A DNA stretch of 64,000 nt from Bacillota bacterium (GTDB lineage: Bacteria > Bacillota > Clostridia > Oscillospirales > Ruminococcaceae): the NCBI GenBank assembly GCA_029572815.1, contig JAKPUQ010000004.1, forward strand, positions 83,361-147,360, read 5' to 3'. Below, one piece after another: positions 1 to 7,878 of this stretch. Positions within the stretch are counted from its first letter, which is position 1. Each line of letters opens with the position of its first letter. The position numbers and the translations under genes are program-made. The notes under the pieces are model-generated. The model saw only the letters and a program-made list of their open reading frames with translations, was not told where the DNA came from and did no database searches.

Positions 1-1
1 G

Positions 2-133
2 CTGTACAATGACAGCGAAAAGGTGAAGGCTATGTCCGAAAGCGCGGCAAAGCTTCACCTTACCGATACTAATGACAGAATACTGGAAGTAGTTGCCAAG
101 CTTGTAAAGAAGGCACAGAATGGAAACAGGTAA
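2..133 (+). CDS. murG: MurG C-terminus (partial)
   Basis: Only the last 43 codons are in the window; the gene enters from the left edge and stops at TAA 131-133. The tail has the shape of the MurG C-terminal helix region (KVKAMSESAAKL, then a DRILEVVAKLV-like helix). MurG adds GlcNAc to undecaprenyl-linked MurNAc-pentapeptide on the inner membrane face to make lipid II. The call rests partly on context, since murA, ftsQ and ftsZ follow as in a dcw cluster. Its end overlaps the next start codon by 14 nt, which implies translational coupling. The fragment is short, so another protein with a similar helical tail cannot be excluded. Confidence 0.6.
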   Translation: MYNDSEKVKAMSESAAKLHLTDTNDRILEVVAKLVKKAQNGNR

Positions 134-998
134 GAAAGTGGAAGTGGCAGGTACTACCCTCAATGTCTACACCGAGGGCAGCGGCAGTCCCACTATCGTG
201 TTTCTTTCAGGGGGCGGAGTTACCTGCCCCGTGCTTGAATACAAGCCAATATACCGCAGGATGTCAAAGAATTACAGGATAGCAGTGGTGGAAAAGGCAG
301 GCTACGGCTTCAGCGGAGAAATGAAGACTCCGCGTACAGTAGAAAATCTTGTCAGCGAGGACAGAGAAGCCCTCCGCAGGGCAGGCATCGAGCCGCCCTA
401 TGTGCTTGCTGCTCATTCCTATTCGGGACTGGAGACAGTATACTGGGCAAACAGTTATCCTGATGAGGTCAAGGCTGTGCTCAGTCTGGACATGGGAGTT
501 CCCGATTATGCAGTATTGCAGGCTGAGGAGGTCCCCGACGACAAGAGGGACAAGCTCCTTGCAAAGCAGCACAGGCTGCTGAAGACCATAGCAAAGGGCG
601 GACTTCTTGCTAAGCTTTTCAGAAACAAGACCGAGAATGTCTCGGGTCTTCTCACAGGCAATGAGCTTACCGACGAGGAGAAGAAGATATACCGTCAGCT
701 CTTCTACAAGAACATCGCCAACAGCGAGTTTATAGAGGAGTCGCGGCTCATGACCGCCAACGCGGAAGCCGCAGTGAAGACGGGGTATCTTAAATGTCCC
801 TGCTGCTTCTACATAAGCGACATGAAGGGCATGAGCAAGCAGAAAACATGGCGTCAGGCAGGCATTGAATATGCCGAAAAATGCAGCGCTGAGATACATT
901 TATCTGATAAGGGACACATGATGTATACCCGTATTCCCGACGAGATGTCGGAGACCTTTCTGAAATTCCTTGCTGCGCATGGAATAGGCGCAGAGTAA
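120..998 (+). CDS. Alpha/beta hydrolase
   Basis: 292 aa with the alpha/beta hydrolase fold pattern: an oxyanion-type LSGGG at 29-33, the nucleophile elbow A-H-S-Y-S-G with Ser100 as probable nucleophile, and the catalytic His266 in a late GHMMY motif. There is no signal peptide or membrane segment, so it is cytoplasmic. The substrate cannot be read from the sequence. The ATG lies inside the last codons of murG, so the pair is co-translated. Sitting between murG and murA is unusual for a hydrolase and may reflect insertion into the division operon rather than a role in wall synthesis. Family call firm; function unknown. Confidence 0.8.
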   Translation: METGKKVEVAGTTLNVYTEGSGSPTIVFLSGGGVTCPVLEYKPIYRRMSKNYRIAVVEKAGYGFSGEMKTPRTVENLVSEDREALRRAGIEPPYVLAAHSYSGLETVYWANSYPDEVKAVLSLDMGVPDYAVLQAEEVPDDKRDKLLAKQHRLLKTIAKGGLLAKLFRNKTENVSGLLTGNELTDEEKKIYRQLFYKNIANSEFIEESRLMTANAEAAVKTGYLKCPCCFYISDMKGMSKQKTWRQAGIEYAEKCSAEIHLSDKGHMMYTRIPDEMSETFLKFLAAHGIGAE

Positions 999-1050
999 CA
1001 ACACATCAGTCTACGGCATACAATACATAAAAATGCTGTGGGGTGATAAA

Positions 1051-2311
1051 ATGCAGAAATTCATAATAAATGGCGGCAGGCGGCTGAGAGGCGAGCTTGC
1101 CCTCCAGGGCAGCAAAAACAGCTCACTGCCGATAATGGCGGCGGCTCTGCTTTGCCGCGGCGAGTGTACGCTGCACAGCTGTCCCAGGCTCACCGATGTC
1201 TATGCGGCTTCGAGGATACTCAACTGCGTGGGCTGTCGGTGCAGCTTTTCCGATAACACGGCGGTGATAAACGCCGAAACAGTTGACAGGACTCAGGTCT
1301 CGGAGGAGCTTATGCGCGAAATGCGTTCCTCCATCATCTTCATGGGAGCCATGCTCGGCAGAGCAGGGGAGTGCGTGGTAAGCGTCCCCGGAGGCTGCGA
1401 GCTGGGACCGAGACCAATAGATATGCACCTTGCCGCACTGAGAAAAATGGCTGTCGATATCCGCGAGAGCGGCGGCAGTATCATTTGCAGGGCGGTCTGC
1501 GGCAGAGCAAAGGGTGCAAAAATATCCCTTGCCTTTCCCTCGGTGGGAGCTACGGAGAACATCATTCTCTGTGCGGTGACCGCTGACGGCGAAACTGTGA
1601 TAAACAATGCTGCCCGTGAGCCTGAGATATGTGACCTCTGCGGCTTTCTCAGAGCCTGCGGAGCAGACATAAAAGGGGACGGCGAGAGCCGTATAATTAT
1701 AAGAGGAAAACAACAGCTCCACGGCTGTGAATATACAATAATGCCCGACAGGATAGTCGGAGCCACCTATCTTTCCATGGTAGCTGCGGCAAAGGGCGAG
1801 CTTATACTTACCAATGCCTGCGTTCCCGAAATGGAGCCCTTTTTATCGGTGCTGGAACAGACGGGATGCAGTGTATATACATCTGAAAACAGGATATATC
1901 TGCGCAGCGGTACACGGCTGAGAGCGGTGAAGGAGAGGATAAGAACAATGCCTCACCCGGGGTTTCCCACGGACGCTCAGGCGGTGCTTATGGCTGCACT
2001 TTCACTTGCTGACGGTACCAGCATATTCGAGGAGAATATCTTCGACTGCCGCTACCGCCACACAGACGCTCTTGTGAAAATGGGAGCGGATATAGAGGTG
2101 CTCGGCAAGGTCGCCGTGGTCAAGGGAGTAAGCTCCCTGTGCGGTGCAAATGTTGAGGCCACCGACCTGAGAGGCGGAGCTGCTATGGCAATAGCAGGGC
2201 TCTGCGCCGGGGGGAACTACCGTTATCACCCGTATCTGTCACATAGACAGAGGATATGAAAATATGGAGGAAGCTGTAAGACTTCTCGGCGGAGATATGC
2301 GTCGGGTCTGA
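1051..2311 (+). CDS. murA: MurA, UDP-GlcNAc 1-carboxyvinyltransferase (frameshifted)
   Basis: Transfers enolpyruvate from PEP to UDP-GlcNAc, the first committed step of peptidoglycan synthesis, in the cytoplasm. Lys22 (SKNSSLP) and the catalytic Cys116 in GGCELGPRP match the fosfomycin-target MurA family. ATG 1051 is chosen over 1033 because a GGGGTG site precedes it. As written, the frame leaves the family at a run of six G (2209-2214) and stops at 2259. Removing one G restores the family ending (TRICHIDRGYENMEEAVRLL) and the stop at 2309-2311, giving 419 aa, the usual MurA length. A base-calling error is likelier than a dead gene, since MurA is normally essential; a second murA elsewhere would weaken that. 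Confidence 0.9.
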
Positions 2312-2333
2312 GGCCGAAGGAATTGGAGAAGGT

Positions 2334-3434
2334 ATGAAAGACGTCGAAAAAACCAGTGTGGAAAGGCAGAACAGCCGCAAGCGCATAAGACGGCGCAAAA
2401 GAATGATGAACGTCTACGGACTTGTAGTGCTTCTGCTTGTTATTACTGCGGGAATAACCATAAGCTATACTTTTCTTTTCAACATAAACGAGATAAGAGT
2501 CTCGGGCGAGTCGGATATGTATTCCGCTGAGGAGATAGTAATGGCTTCGGGAATAAAAGAAGGCGACAATCTGCTAAGGCTTGACTGCGCAAAAAGCGAA
2601 CAGAGAATTCTCGATGAGCTGCTCTATGTTGAGACTGCAAAGGTAGAGCGCGATTTCCCCTCATCTCTGGATATAACCGTTACCAAGTGCATACCTGCCT
2701 TTAATGTACAGTACAGCGAGGGTACCCTCCTTGTAAGCAAGAAGGGAAAGATACTTGCCGACAACGGTTTTGTCACCGACGGACTCCCTATAATCTATGG
2801 ACTTGAGCCCTCGGAGACAACTCTCGGAAAGCCTGTTGCCTCCGATAATGAGCATAAGAATGATGCATTTGCCGAGATAATCGCAAGTATGGTAGCCAAG
2901 AGCGACAATAATATTATGTCAGTTGACCTCAGCGATGAGCACTCGATTATCGTGAACTACAAGAATGATATGATATTCAAGATGGGCAACTGGAACGATG
3001 TTGAGTATAAGCTCAGCCTTGCGGATACTGTAATGAATGAAGATTCCGTCAAGGGCAAAAAGGGCTATCTGATGATGGTAGGCACCAATATGTGCAGCTT
3101 CAGGGACAGCAATCTTCCTGCGTCATCTCCGGAGCCTACTACAGCTCCCAAGACCGATGAATACGGCAATCCCATTGAGGAGATCAACGAGCAGGATCCC
3201 GATATAGAGGCAAAATTCAGTGAGATAAACAACAGCCGTACAACAACCGTCCCCACAACAGTTACCGAAGCAGTTACCGAATGGAGCGGCGGAGATGACT
3301 ACAACAACGGCTACGATGACGGAAGCCAGTGGGACGGCGGCTATGATAACGGATACTATGACGAAAACGGCTATTCAGACAACGGTTATGGCAATAACGG
3401 CTATGACAGCGGTTACGAAAATAATCAGTGGTAA
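2334..3434 (+). CDS. ftsQ: Cell division protein FtsQ/DivIB
   Basis: 366 aa bitopic membrane protein: a basic N-terminus (KRIRRRKR), one membrane segment at about 27-49, then a POTRA-type domain starting FNINEIRVSGESDMYSAEEI, followed by the FtsQ beta domain. It joins the FtsL-FtsB subcomplex at the septum. The last ~100 residues are atypical: a Thr/Pro linker followed by an Asn/Gly/Tyr/Asp-rich tail with repeated NGY and DNGY motifs, exposed outside the cell. It lies 22 nt after the restored murA stop, so it is probably in the same operon. Family firm; the role of the tail is unknown. Confidence 0.88.
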   Translation: MKDVEKTSVERQNSRKRIRRRKRMMNVYGLVVLLLVITAGITISYTFLFNINEIRVSGESDMYSAEEIVMASGIKEGDNLLRLDCAKSEQRILDELLYVETAKVERDFPSSLDITVTKCIPAFNVQYSEGTLLVSKKGKILADNGFVTDGLPIIYGLEPSETTLGKPVASDNEHKNDAFAEIIASMVAKSDNNIMSVDLSDEHSIIVNYKNDMIFKMGNWNDVEYKLSLADTVMNEDSVKGKKGYLMMVGTNMCSFRDSNLPASSPEPTTAPKTDEYGNPIEEINEQDPDIEAKFSEINNSRTTTVPTTVTEAVTEWSGGDDYNNGYDDGSQWDGGYDNGYYDENGYSDNGYGNNGYDSGYENNQW

Positions 3435-3516
3435 CTGTTTGATGTGTGCAAAATGCTGATGATGAGCTCTGCTCGATTGTACAATTCGCTGAAAATAAAA
3501 AAAATTTTGTTTACTC

Positions 3517-3545
3517 TTGAAAAAAATGCTTCTATATGCTAAAAT
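3517..3545 (+). promoter_or_regulatory. Sigma-A promoter of ftsZ
   Basis: TTGAAA, 17-nt spacer, TAAAAT. It is followed by a short AT-rich leader and a strong AGGAGG site at 3602-3608. This gives ftsZ its own transcription in addition to any read-through from ftsQ. Confidence 0.75.
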
Positions 3546-3615
3546 ATAAAGTGTATTTATGGAGTGATATATAAAATTGATAAATTTAGGATAATAAATA
3601 GTAGGAGGAGTTCAA

Positions 3616-4752
3616 ATGTCAGATTTCAATTATGAGGAAACACTCGAACCCGATGTTAATATAAAGGTCATCGGTGTTGGCGGCGGCGGCGGAAACGCTG
3701 TAAACTGCATGGTGGATTCGGGTGTCAATAATATAGAATATATAGCTATAAACACAGATGCAAAGGCTCTTAACAAGTCCAAGGCTACTACAAGGATACC
3801 GATCGGTGCCAAGCTCACAAAGGGCAGAGGTGCAGGCAACAAGCCCGAGATCGGTCAGCGCAGTGCCGAGGAGAACCGCGACGAGATCGAGACACACCTC
3901 AAGGGTGCTGACATGATCTTCATCACAGCAGGTATGGGCGGCGGAACAGGTACAGGTGCTGCTCCCGTTGTTGCTAAGATCGCCAAGGAAATGGATATCC
4001 TCACTGTTGCCGTTGTTACAAAGCCCTTCCTCTTTGAGAGAGAGCAGAAGATGGCTCAGGCTGAGAGAGGTATCGCAGAGCTGAGAAAGTATGTTGATTC
4101 ACTTATCGTTATCCCTAACGAGAGACTTCTCGTAGGCCTCGATAAGCCCCTTACAATGATGCAGAGCTTCGCACTTTCAGACGACGTTCTCAAGACAGGT
4201 GTAAAGAGCATTTCCGACCTTATCGTTGAGGAAGGCTACATAAACCTGGACTTCGCAGACGTTTCTACTATCATGAAGGATGCCGGCTATGCTCACATGG
4301 CTATCGGTCACGGTACCGGCAAGGACAAGGCAAGAGATGCTGCAAATGCAGTTATCTCCAGCCCGCTTCTCGAGACATCTATCTCCGGCGCAAAGCGACT
4401 CCTTATCAATATCGCTATGTCCGAGGATATTCTTTCTTCCGATGTTGATGCAGCTACAAAGATGATCACAGATACAGCTGCTGAGGGTGTTGAGTTCATC
4501 TTCGGTACAGCATTCAAGGAAGATATGCAGGATGAGATGACTATTACAGTTATCGCTGCAGGCTTCGATGATGATGACGCTCCCGCTCCTTCAACTATCG
4601 AGGAGTCAAATCCCGAGGAGGACATCATTCCTATCGATAATCCTCTTATCGATGAGTTCGGCTTCGGCGGAAACAGCAGCCCTGCAAAGCCTGCTTCTTC
4701 TTCAAGCCAGGATTACGATCTTGACGATATTTTCAAGATGCTCGGCAACTGA
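3616..4752 (+). CDS. ftsZ: Cell division protein FtsZ
   Basis: 378 aa tubulin-like GTPase that forms the Z ring. The tubulin signature GGGTGTG is at 108-114 and the N-terminal nucleotide loop is [15 protein letters not shown]. The T7 region ([11 protein letters not shown]) is intact. After the core comes an acidic Pro/Ser linker and the end [13 protein letters not shown]. That end differs from the common DIPxFLR-type C-terminal peptide that binds FtsA, SepF or ZapD-like partners, so the membrane tether may recognise a different tail here. It has its own promoter and a terminator directly after the stop. Confidence 0.98.
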   Translation: MSDFNYEETLEPDVNIKVIGVGGGGGNAVNCMVDSGVNNIEYIAINTDAKALNKSKATTRIPIGAKLTKGRGAGNKPEIGQRSAEENRDEIETHLKGADMIFITAGMGGGTGTGAAPVVAKIAKEMDILTVAVVTKPFLFEREQKMAQAERGIAELRKYVDSLIVIPNERLLVGLDKPLTMMQSFALSDDVLKTGVKSISDLIVEEGYINLDFADVSTIMKDAGYAHMAIGHGTGKDKARDAANAVISSPLLETSISGAKRLLINIAMSEDILSSDVDAATKMITDTAAEGVEFIFGTAFKEDMQDEMTITVIAAGFDDDDAPAPSTIEESNPEEDIIPIDNPLIDEFGFGGNSSPAKPASSSSQDYDLDDIFKMLGN

Positions 4753-4765
4753 TATAAGCAAATAC

Positions 4766-4794
4766 AAGCGGTCCGTATGGGCCGCTTTTTTGTT
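4766..4794 (+). terminator. Terminator after ftsZ
   Basis: AAGCGG(T)CC, GTAT loop, GG(G)CCGCTT followed by a T run; rho-independent. Confidence 0.85.
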
Positions 4795-5019
4795 TATGCA
4801 GTGATAAAAATATCGGGAACTCACTTCGGACTGCTGTTCATTGTGCAGTCTGGACACAGTTTTTCTTTATACTATTTATATTATGAAAGTTTTACTAATT
4901 AAACAAATCTAACATTATAAGTTAAACGGATTTACCTTATTTTTAACACTTAGTATATTTTTGCCTGTTTTTATAGTAAATTGCACTAAAATCAGTTCAA
5001 ATTTTCTACATTTGGGTAG

Positions 5020-5048
5020 TTGAAATAATATATTCAATATGTTATAAT
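5020..5048 (+). promoter_or_regulatory. Sigma-A promoter of the DivIVA-like gene
   Basis: TTGAAA, 17-nt spacer, TATAAT. The region between the ftsZ terminator (4794) and this promoter is AT-rich and shows nothing else. Confidence 0.8.
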
Positions 5049-5055
5049 TTATGTA

Positions 5056-5201
5056 AGGCATAATCATTGGAACCTGTATTCGTGGGCTGTGAAGGCTTTT
5101 TTATATGCAAATTCACCAAAACGGACCTTCACAGAGACTGAGTATGGGTTCTTATTCCTTAATTTTTTACCTCGGTGGTACCGAGGGGAACGGAGTGTAC
5201 C
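5056..5201 (+). promoter_or_regulatory. Structured 5' leader before the DivIVA-like gene
   Basis: About 145 nt separate the promoter from ATG 5202. The leader holds a perfect 9-bp inverted repeat (CTGTGAAGG 5087-5095 / CCTTCACAG 5126-5134) and a second hairpin (CTCGGT/ACCGAG) ending about 6 nt before the GGAG ribosome site. No known riboswitch consensus is recognised. The pairing suggests post-transcriptional control of start-site access, but this is inference. Confidence 0.45.
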
Positions 5202-6719
5202 ATGGGCGAACAGTCACCAACAGTATTAAGAGAAACCAAGATGGGTCAAAGAGGTTTCGTAAAAGAAGACGTTATTACTTACCTTGACGAACTCAATTCA
5301 AAGATCGTTGCTCTCGAGGACGAGCTTAAGGCTTCAAAGGAAGGCGGTGCTTCTGACCCTCAGGAGGTTACAAAGTACAGAAATCAGGTGGAGAACCTTC
5401 AGGAGAAGCTCAATACCTCCAATAACGCTCTCAGAGCTGCAAAGAAAGAAAACGAAGAGCTCCAGAAGACCATTGCTCAGCTGAAGACTGCAGGCGCAGG
5501 CGGTGCTCAGGCTGCTGCTGCACTGGAGGCTGCTAAGAAGGAAATAGAGACACTCAAGGAACAGCTCAAGGCTTCAGAGGCCAAGGCTGCTGCTTCAGGA
5601 AATAATGCACAGGCTAATGCTCAGACAACAGCTGCTCTCGAGGCTGCAAAGAAGGAGATCGAGGATCTCAGAAACAGGCTCAAGGCTGCCGAGGCTAAGG
5701 CTGCATCAGCAGGAGCTGCTATCGCTGCAGGCGGAAACGCTGACGGCGAGGTAGCTAAGATCAAGCAGGAGCTTGCCAAGATCACTGAGGAACTCAACAA
5801 TAAGAATAAGGACCTTGCCGCTAAGGCTAAGGAACTGGCTGATAAGGACAGCAAGATCGCTGAGCTTACTAAGAAGGGCGATGAGACCTCCAAGATCAGC
5901 GAGGAGATCGCTAAGAAGGATGAGGAGATCAAGGCCCTCAACGAGCAGATCACCAAGCTCAAGGAAGAGTCTACAGATCCTATCGCTCAGATGGGCGCTA
6001 TGTTCGCTGAGGCTCAGAAGAACGTTAACCAGATCAAGAACCAGGCTAAGCTGGACGCTGAGGCTGTTACCAAGGAGGCTAACGATAAGGCTGCTCAGAT
6101 CCTCAAGGATGCCAACAGTGAAGCTGAAAAGGCTGTTGCTAACGCAAATGCTGCTGCTGAGGCTTGCATTAAGGAAGCAAACGATCAGGCCAAGAATACT
6201 GTCGATGAGGCTAATACTCATGCAGATAAGGTAAACCAGATGTCCAAGACTGTCCGCGAGATGCTCCTTACAGAGATCGAGAGCGTAAACAGCAAGTTCA
6301 CAGATATTGCTTCTGTACTCAATAACCTGACAGGTCAGTGCTCAAGCAGAATGAACGAGGCTCAGAACATCATTGGCGAGGCACGTAAGACAGTTGACGT
6401 TGCCAAGTCAGAGAACAGCGTAAAGAAGGCTGAGGCTCCCAGAGCTGAATTCAATCCTTCTAAGGCTCCCAAGGCTGACATCACAGAGCTTCCCTCAGCA
6501 AAGCCTTCTGACAACAGCGATCCCTTTGCTAACGTAGGCAACTTCAATAACGCTAACAAGAATAACAATAATGTTAATAACAACAAGCCCGCTCAGGCTC
6601 CTGCTCAGAATCAGCAGCAGAACAACAAGCCTGCACAGGGCAACAAGAGCGCAAACTTCAACTTCGATATGGCAGAGCTCCTTAAGGCTGCTGAGGAAGA
6701 AGCTGCAAAGGAAAACTGA
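5202..6719 (+). CDS. DivIVA-like coiled-coil division protein
   Basis: 505 aa. The N-terminus (TKMGQRGFVKEDVITYLDEL) matches the DivIVA/GpsB membrane-binding head, where a GF(x)KEDV segment precedes the coiled coil. Residues ~30-410 are long Ala/Lys/Glu heptad coils containing two related Lys/Ala/Glu blocks around 105-170. The end is an Asn/Pro/Gln-rich linker and a short acidic helix (FDMAELLKAAEEEAAKEN). Typical DivIVA is ~160-250 aa, so this is a greatly enlarged version. ATG 5202 is chosen for its GGAG site and because it keeps the whole head. The position after ftsZ supports a polar or septal scaffold role. DivIVA kinship is clear only in the head. Confidence 0.72.
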   Translation: MGEQSPTVLRETKMGQRGFVKEDVITYLDELNSKIVALEDELKASKEGGASDPQEVTKYRNQVENLQEKLNTSNNALRAAKKENEELQKTIAQLKTAGAGGAQAAAALEAAKKEIETLKEQLKASEAKAAASGNNAQANAQTTAALEAAKKEIEDLRNRLKAAEAKAASAGAAIAAGGNADGEVAKIKQELAKITEELNNKNKDLAAKAKELADKDSKIAELTKKGDETSKISEEIAKKDEEIKALNEQITKLKEESTDPIAQMGAMFAEAQKNVNQIKNQAKLDAEAVTKEANDKAAQILKDANSEAEKAVANANAAAEACIKEANDQAKNTVDEANTHADKVNQMSKTVREMLLTEIESVNSKFTDIASVLNNLTGQCSSRMNEAQNIIGEARKTVDVAKSENSVKKAEAPRAEFNPSKAPKADITELPSAKPSDNSDPFANVGNFNNANKNNNNVNNNKPAQAPAQNQQQNNKPAQGNKSANFNFDMAELLKAAEEEAAKEN

Positions 6720-6734
6720 TAACCGACTGATTTA

Positions 6735-6768
6735 CCGACTCTCTTCGGAGCGCTCCGAGGAGAGTCGG
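6735..6768. repeat. 34-nt near-perfect palindrome
   Basis: CCGACTCTC at 6735-6743 pairs with GAGAGTCGG at 6760-6768, and the inner bases also pair almost to the loop. No T run follows, so it is a weak terminator candidate. It may instead be an mRNA-stabilising hairpin at the end of the DivIVA-like message or a dispersed palindrome. Confidence 0.6.
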
Positions 6769-6806
6769 GAATAAAATAACTTGTATGGAAAAATGCGGAT
6801 TGTTGG

Positions 6807-7406
6807 GTGGATATCTTGCTTGATCTTGATCACGATTTGAATGAACTTAACAGCAAAACGGACGAGGAGCTGGCTGTGCTCGGCAAGACCGACAAGACGG
6901 CTGCTGCTGTTCTGATATCACGCTTTTCAAGACTTGTTTTTATAAAGTCTGAGATCTTTGCAAACTCGGAGTCGGACTGCGATGACCTCCACCAGGAGGG
7001 AATGATGAGCCTTCTGAAGGCCATTGAGGCTTTTGATCCGAAAAAGGGCGTGAAGTTCTCTACCTTTGCTGAGGTATGTATCGTTAACCGTATGAGGACA
7101 CTGTCCAGAAGATCAGTGAAGGATCTGTCTTATACCGAAAGGATCGACGATGACGAGGCGGAGGATATACTTTCTGTGGAGGAGACTCCGGAAAGTATTT
7201 ACTTTTACAAAGAATTTTTTTCCGGGCTGCGGAAGACTATATGCTCGGTGTTGTCTCTCACAGAGCTGAACGTTCTCACACTGTGCGTACAGGGGCTCAG
7301 CTATAAGGCTGCGGCGGAAAAGCTGGGAATTACCGAAAAAGCAGTGGATAACGCCATGCAGCGTGCGAGAAAAAAGATACGTGCAGTAATGCATGACACA
7401 AATTAA
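6807..7406 (+). CDS. Sigma-70 family sigma factor, SigH-like
   Basis: 199 aa starting at GTG 6807; no in-frame ATG gives a better start, and the ribosome site is weak. Region 2 is clear (DLHQEGMMSLLKAIEAFDPKKG, then FSTFAEVCIVNRM), as is a region 4 helix-turn-helix (YKAAAEKLGITEKAVDNAMQR). The VDNAMQRARKKI end resembles SigH (Spo0H) of Firmicutes. It directs RNA polymerase to a promoter set that cannot be deduced here. SigH family is my best reading; another small sigma-70 is possible. Confidence 0.82.
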   Translation: MDILLDLDHDLNELNSKTDEELAVLGKTDKTAAAVLISRFSRLVFIKSEIFANSESDCDDLHQEGMMSLLKAIEAFDPKKGVKFSTFAEVCIVNRMRTLSRRSVKDLSYTERIDDDEAEDILSVEETPESIYFYKEFFSGLRKTICSVLSLTELNVLTLCVQGLSYKAAAEKLGITEKAVDNAMQRARKKIRAVMHDTN

Positions 7407-7505
7407 AAGATGACCGTGTAGCTCAACCCAGAAGAGCGTTGTTTTACAAAGATGTGGGTGGAAATCCGACCGTGGTCGAAAAAAAATTAAGCGAGGTATT
7501 GTACT

Positions 7506-7781
7506 ATGTACGAAGACAAGACATTAGTTTGCAAGGAATGCGGACAGGAGTTTATTTTCTCCGCAGGCGAACAGGAATTTTATGCAGAGAAAGGCTTCGT
7601 GAACGAGCCCCAGAGATGCAAATCATGTCGTGACGCCAGAAAGAATGCAGGCAAGGCAGAGCGTGTAATGTACACAGCAGTCTGTGCTTCATGCGGCGGC
7701 GAGGCAAAGGTTCCTTTTGAACCCAAGGAAGGAAGAGCTGTTTACTGCAGCGACTGCTTCGCAAAGATGAACGAGGCATAA
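7506..7781 (+). CDS. Small zinc-ribbon protein
   Basis: 91 aa with two zinc-binding units: CKECG...CKSC in residues ~9-42 and CASCGG...CSDCF in ~60-85, the latter fitting the CxxC-x(17)-CxxC ribbon family of unknown role. No catalytic domain, signal or membrane segment. The start follows a GCGAGG site. Proteins of this type may bind RNA or DNA, but no function can be assigned. Confidence 0.8.
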   Translation: MYEDKTLVCKECGQEFIFSAGEQEFYAEKGFVNEPQRCKSCRDARKNAGKAERVMYTAVCASCGGEAKVPFEPKEGRAVYCSDCFAKMNEA

Positions 7782-7878
7782 TTAATGAGACCGAAAGCAC
7801 AGTCGGAAACGGCTGTGCTTGGTTTTGTTTATGCGTACTGCTATGCAGTGCGCTATTTTACTGTAGATGAGGTGCAAT

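Noticed and set aside
5621..6221. Long minus-strand open frames opposite the DivIVA-like gene
   Set aside because: They mirror the Ala/Lys/Glu coiled-coil codons, yield Leu/Ser-rich low-complexity translations, and lack ribosome sites.
7412..7477. Functional tRNA gene
   Set aside because: The anticodon stem has mismatches and wobbles, the T-loop lacks TTC, the D-loop lacks GG and the variable region would have negative length. Kept only as a tRNA-like curiosity.
7466..7487. CGACC-GT-GGTCG hairpin as a terminator after the sigma-factor gene
   Set aside because: It is followed by an A run rather than a T run on the plus strand and would not terminate the sigma-factor transcript.
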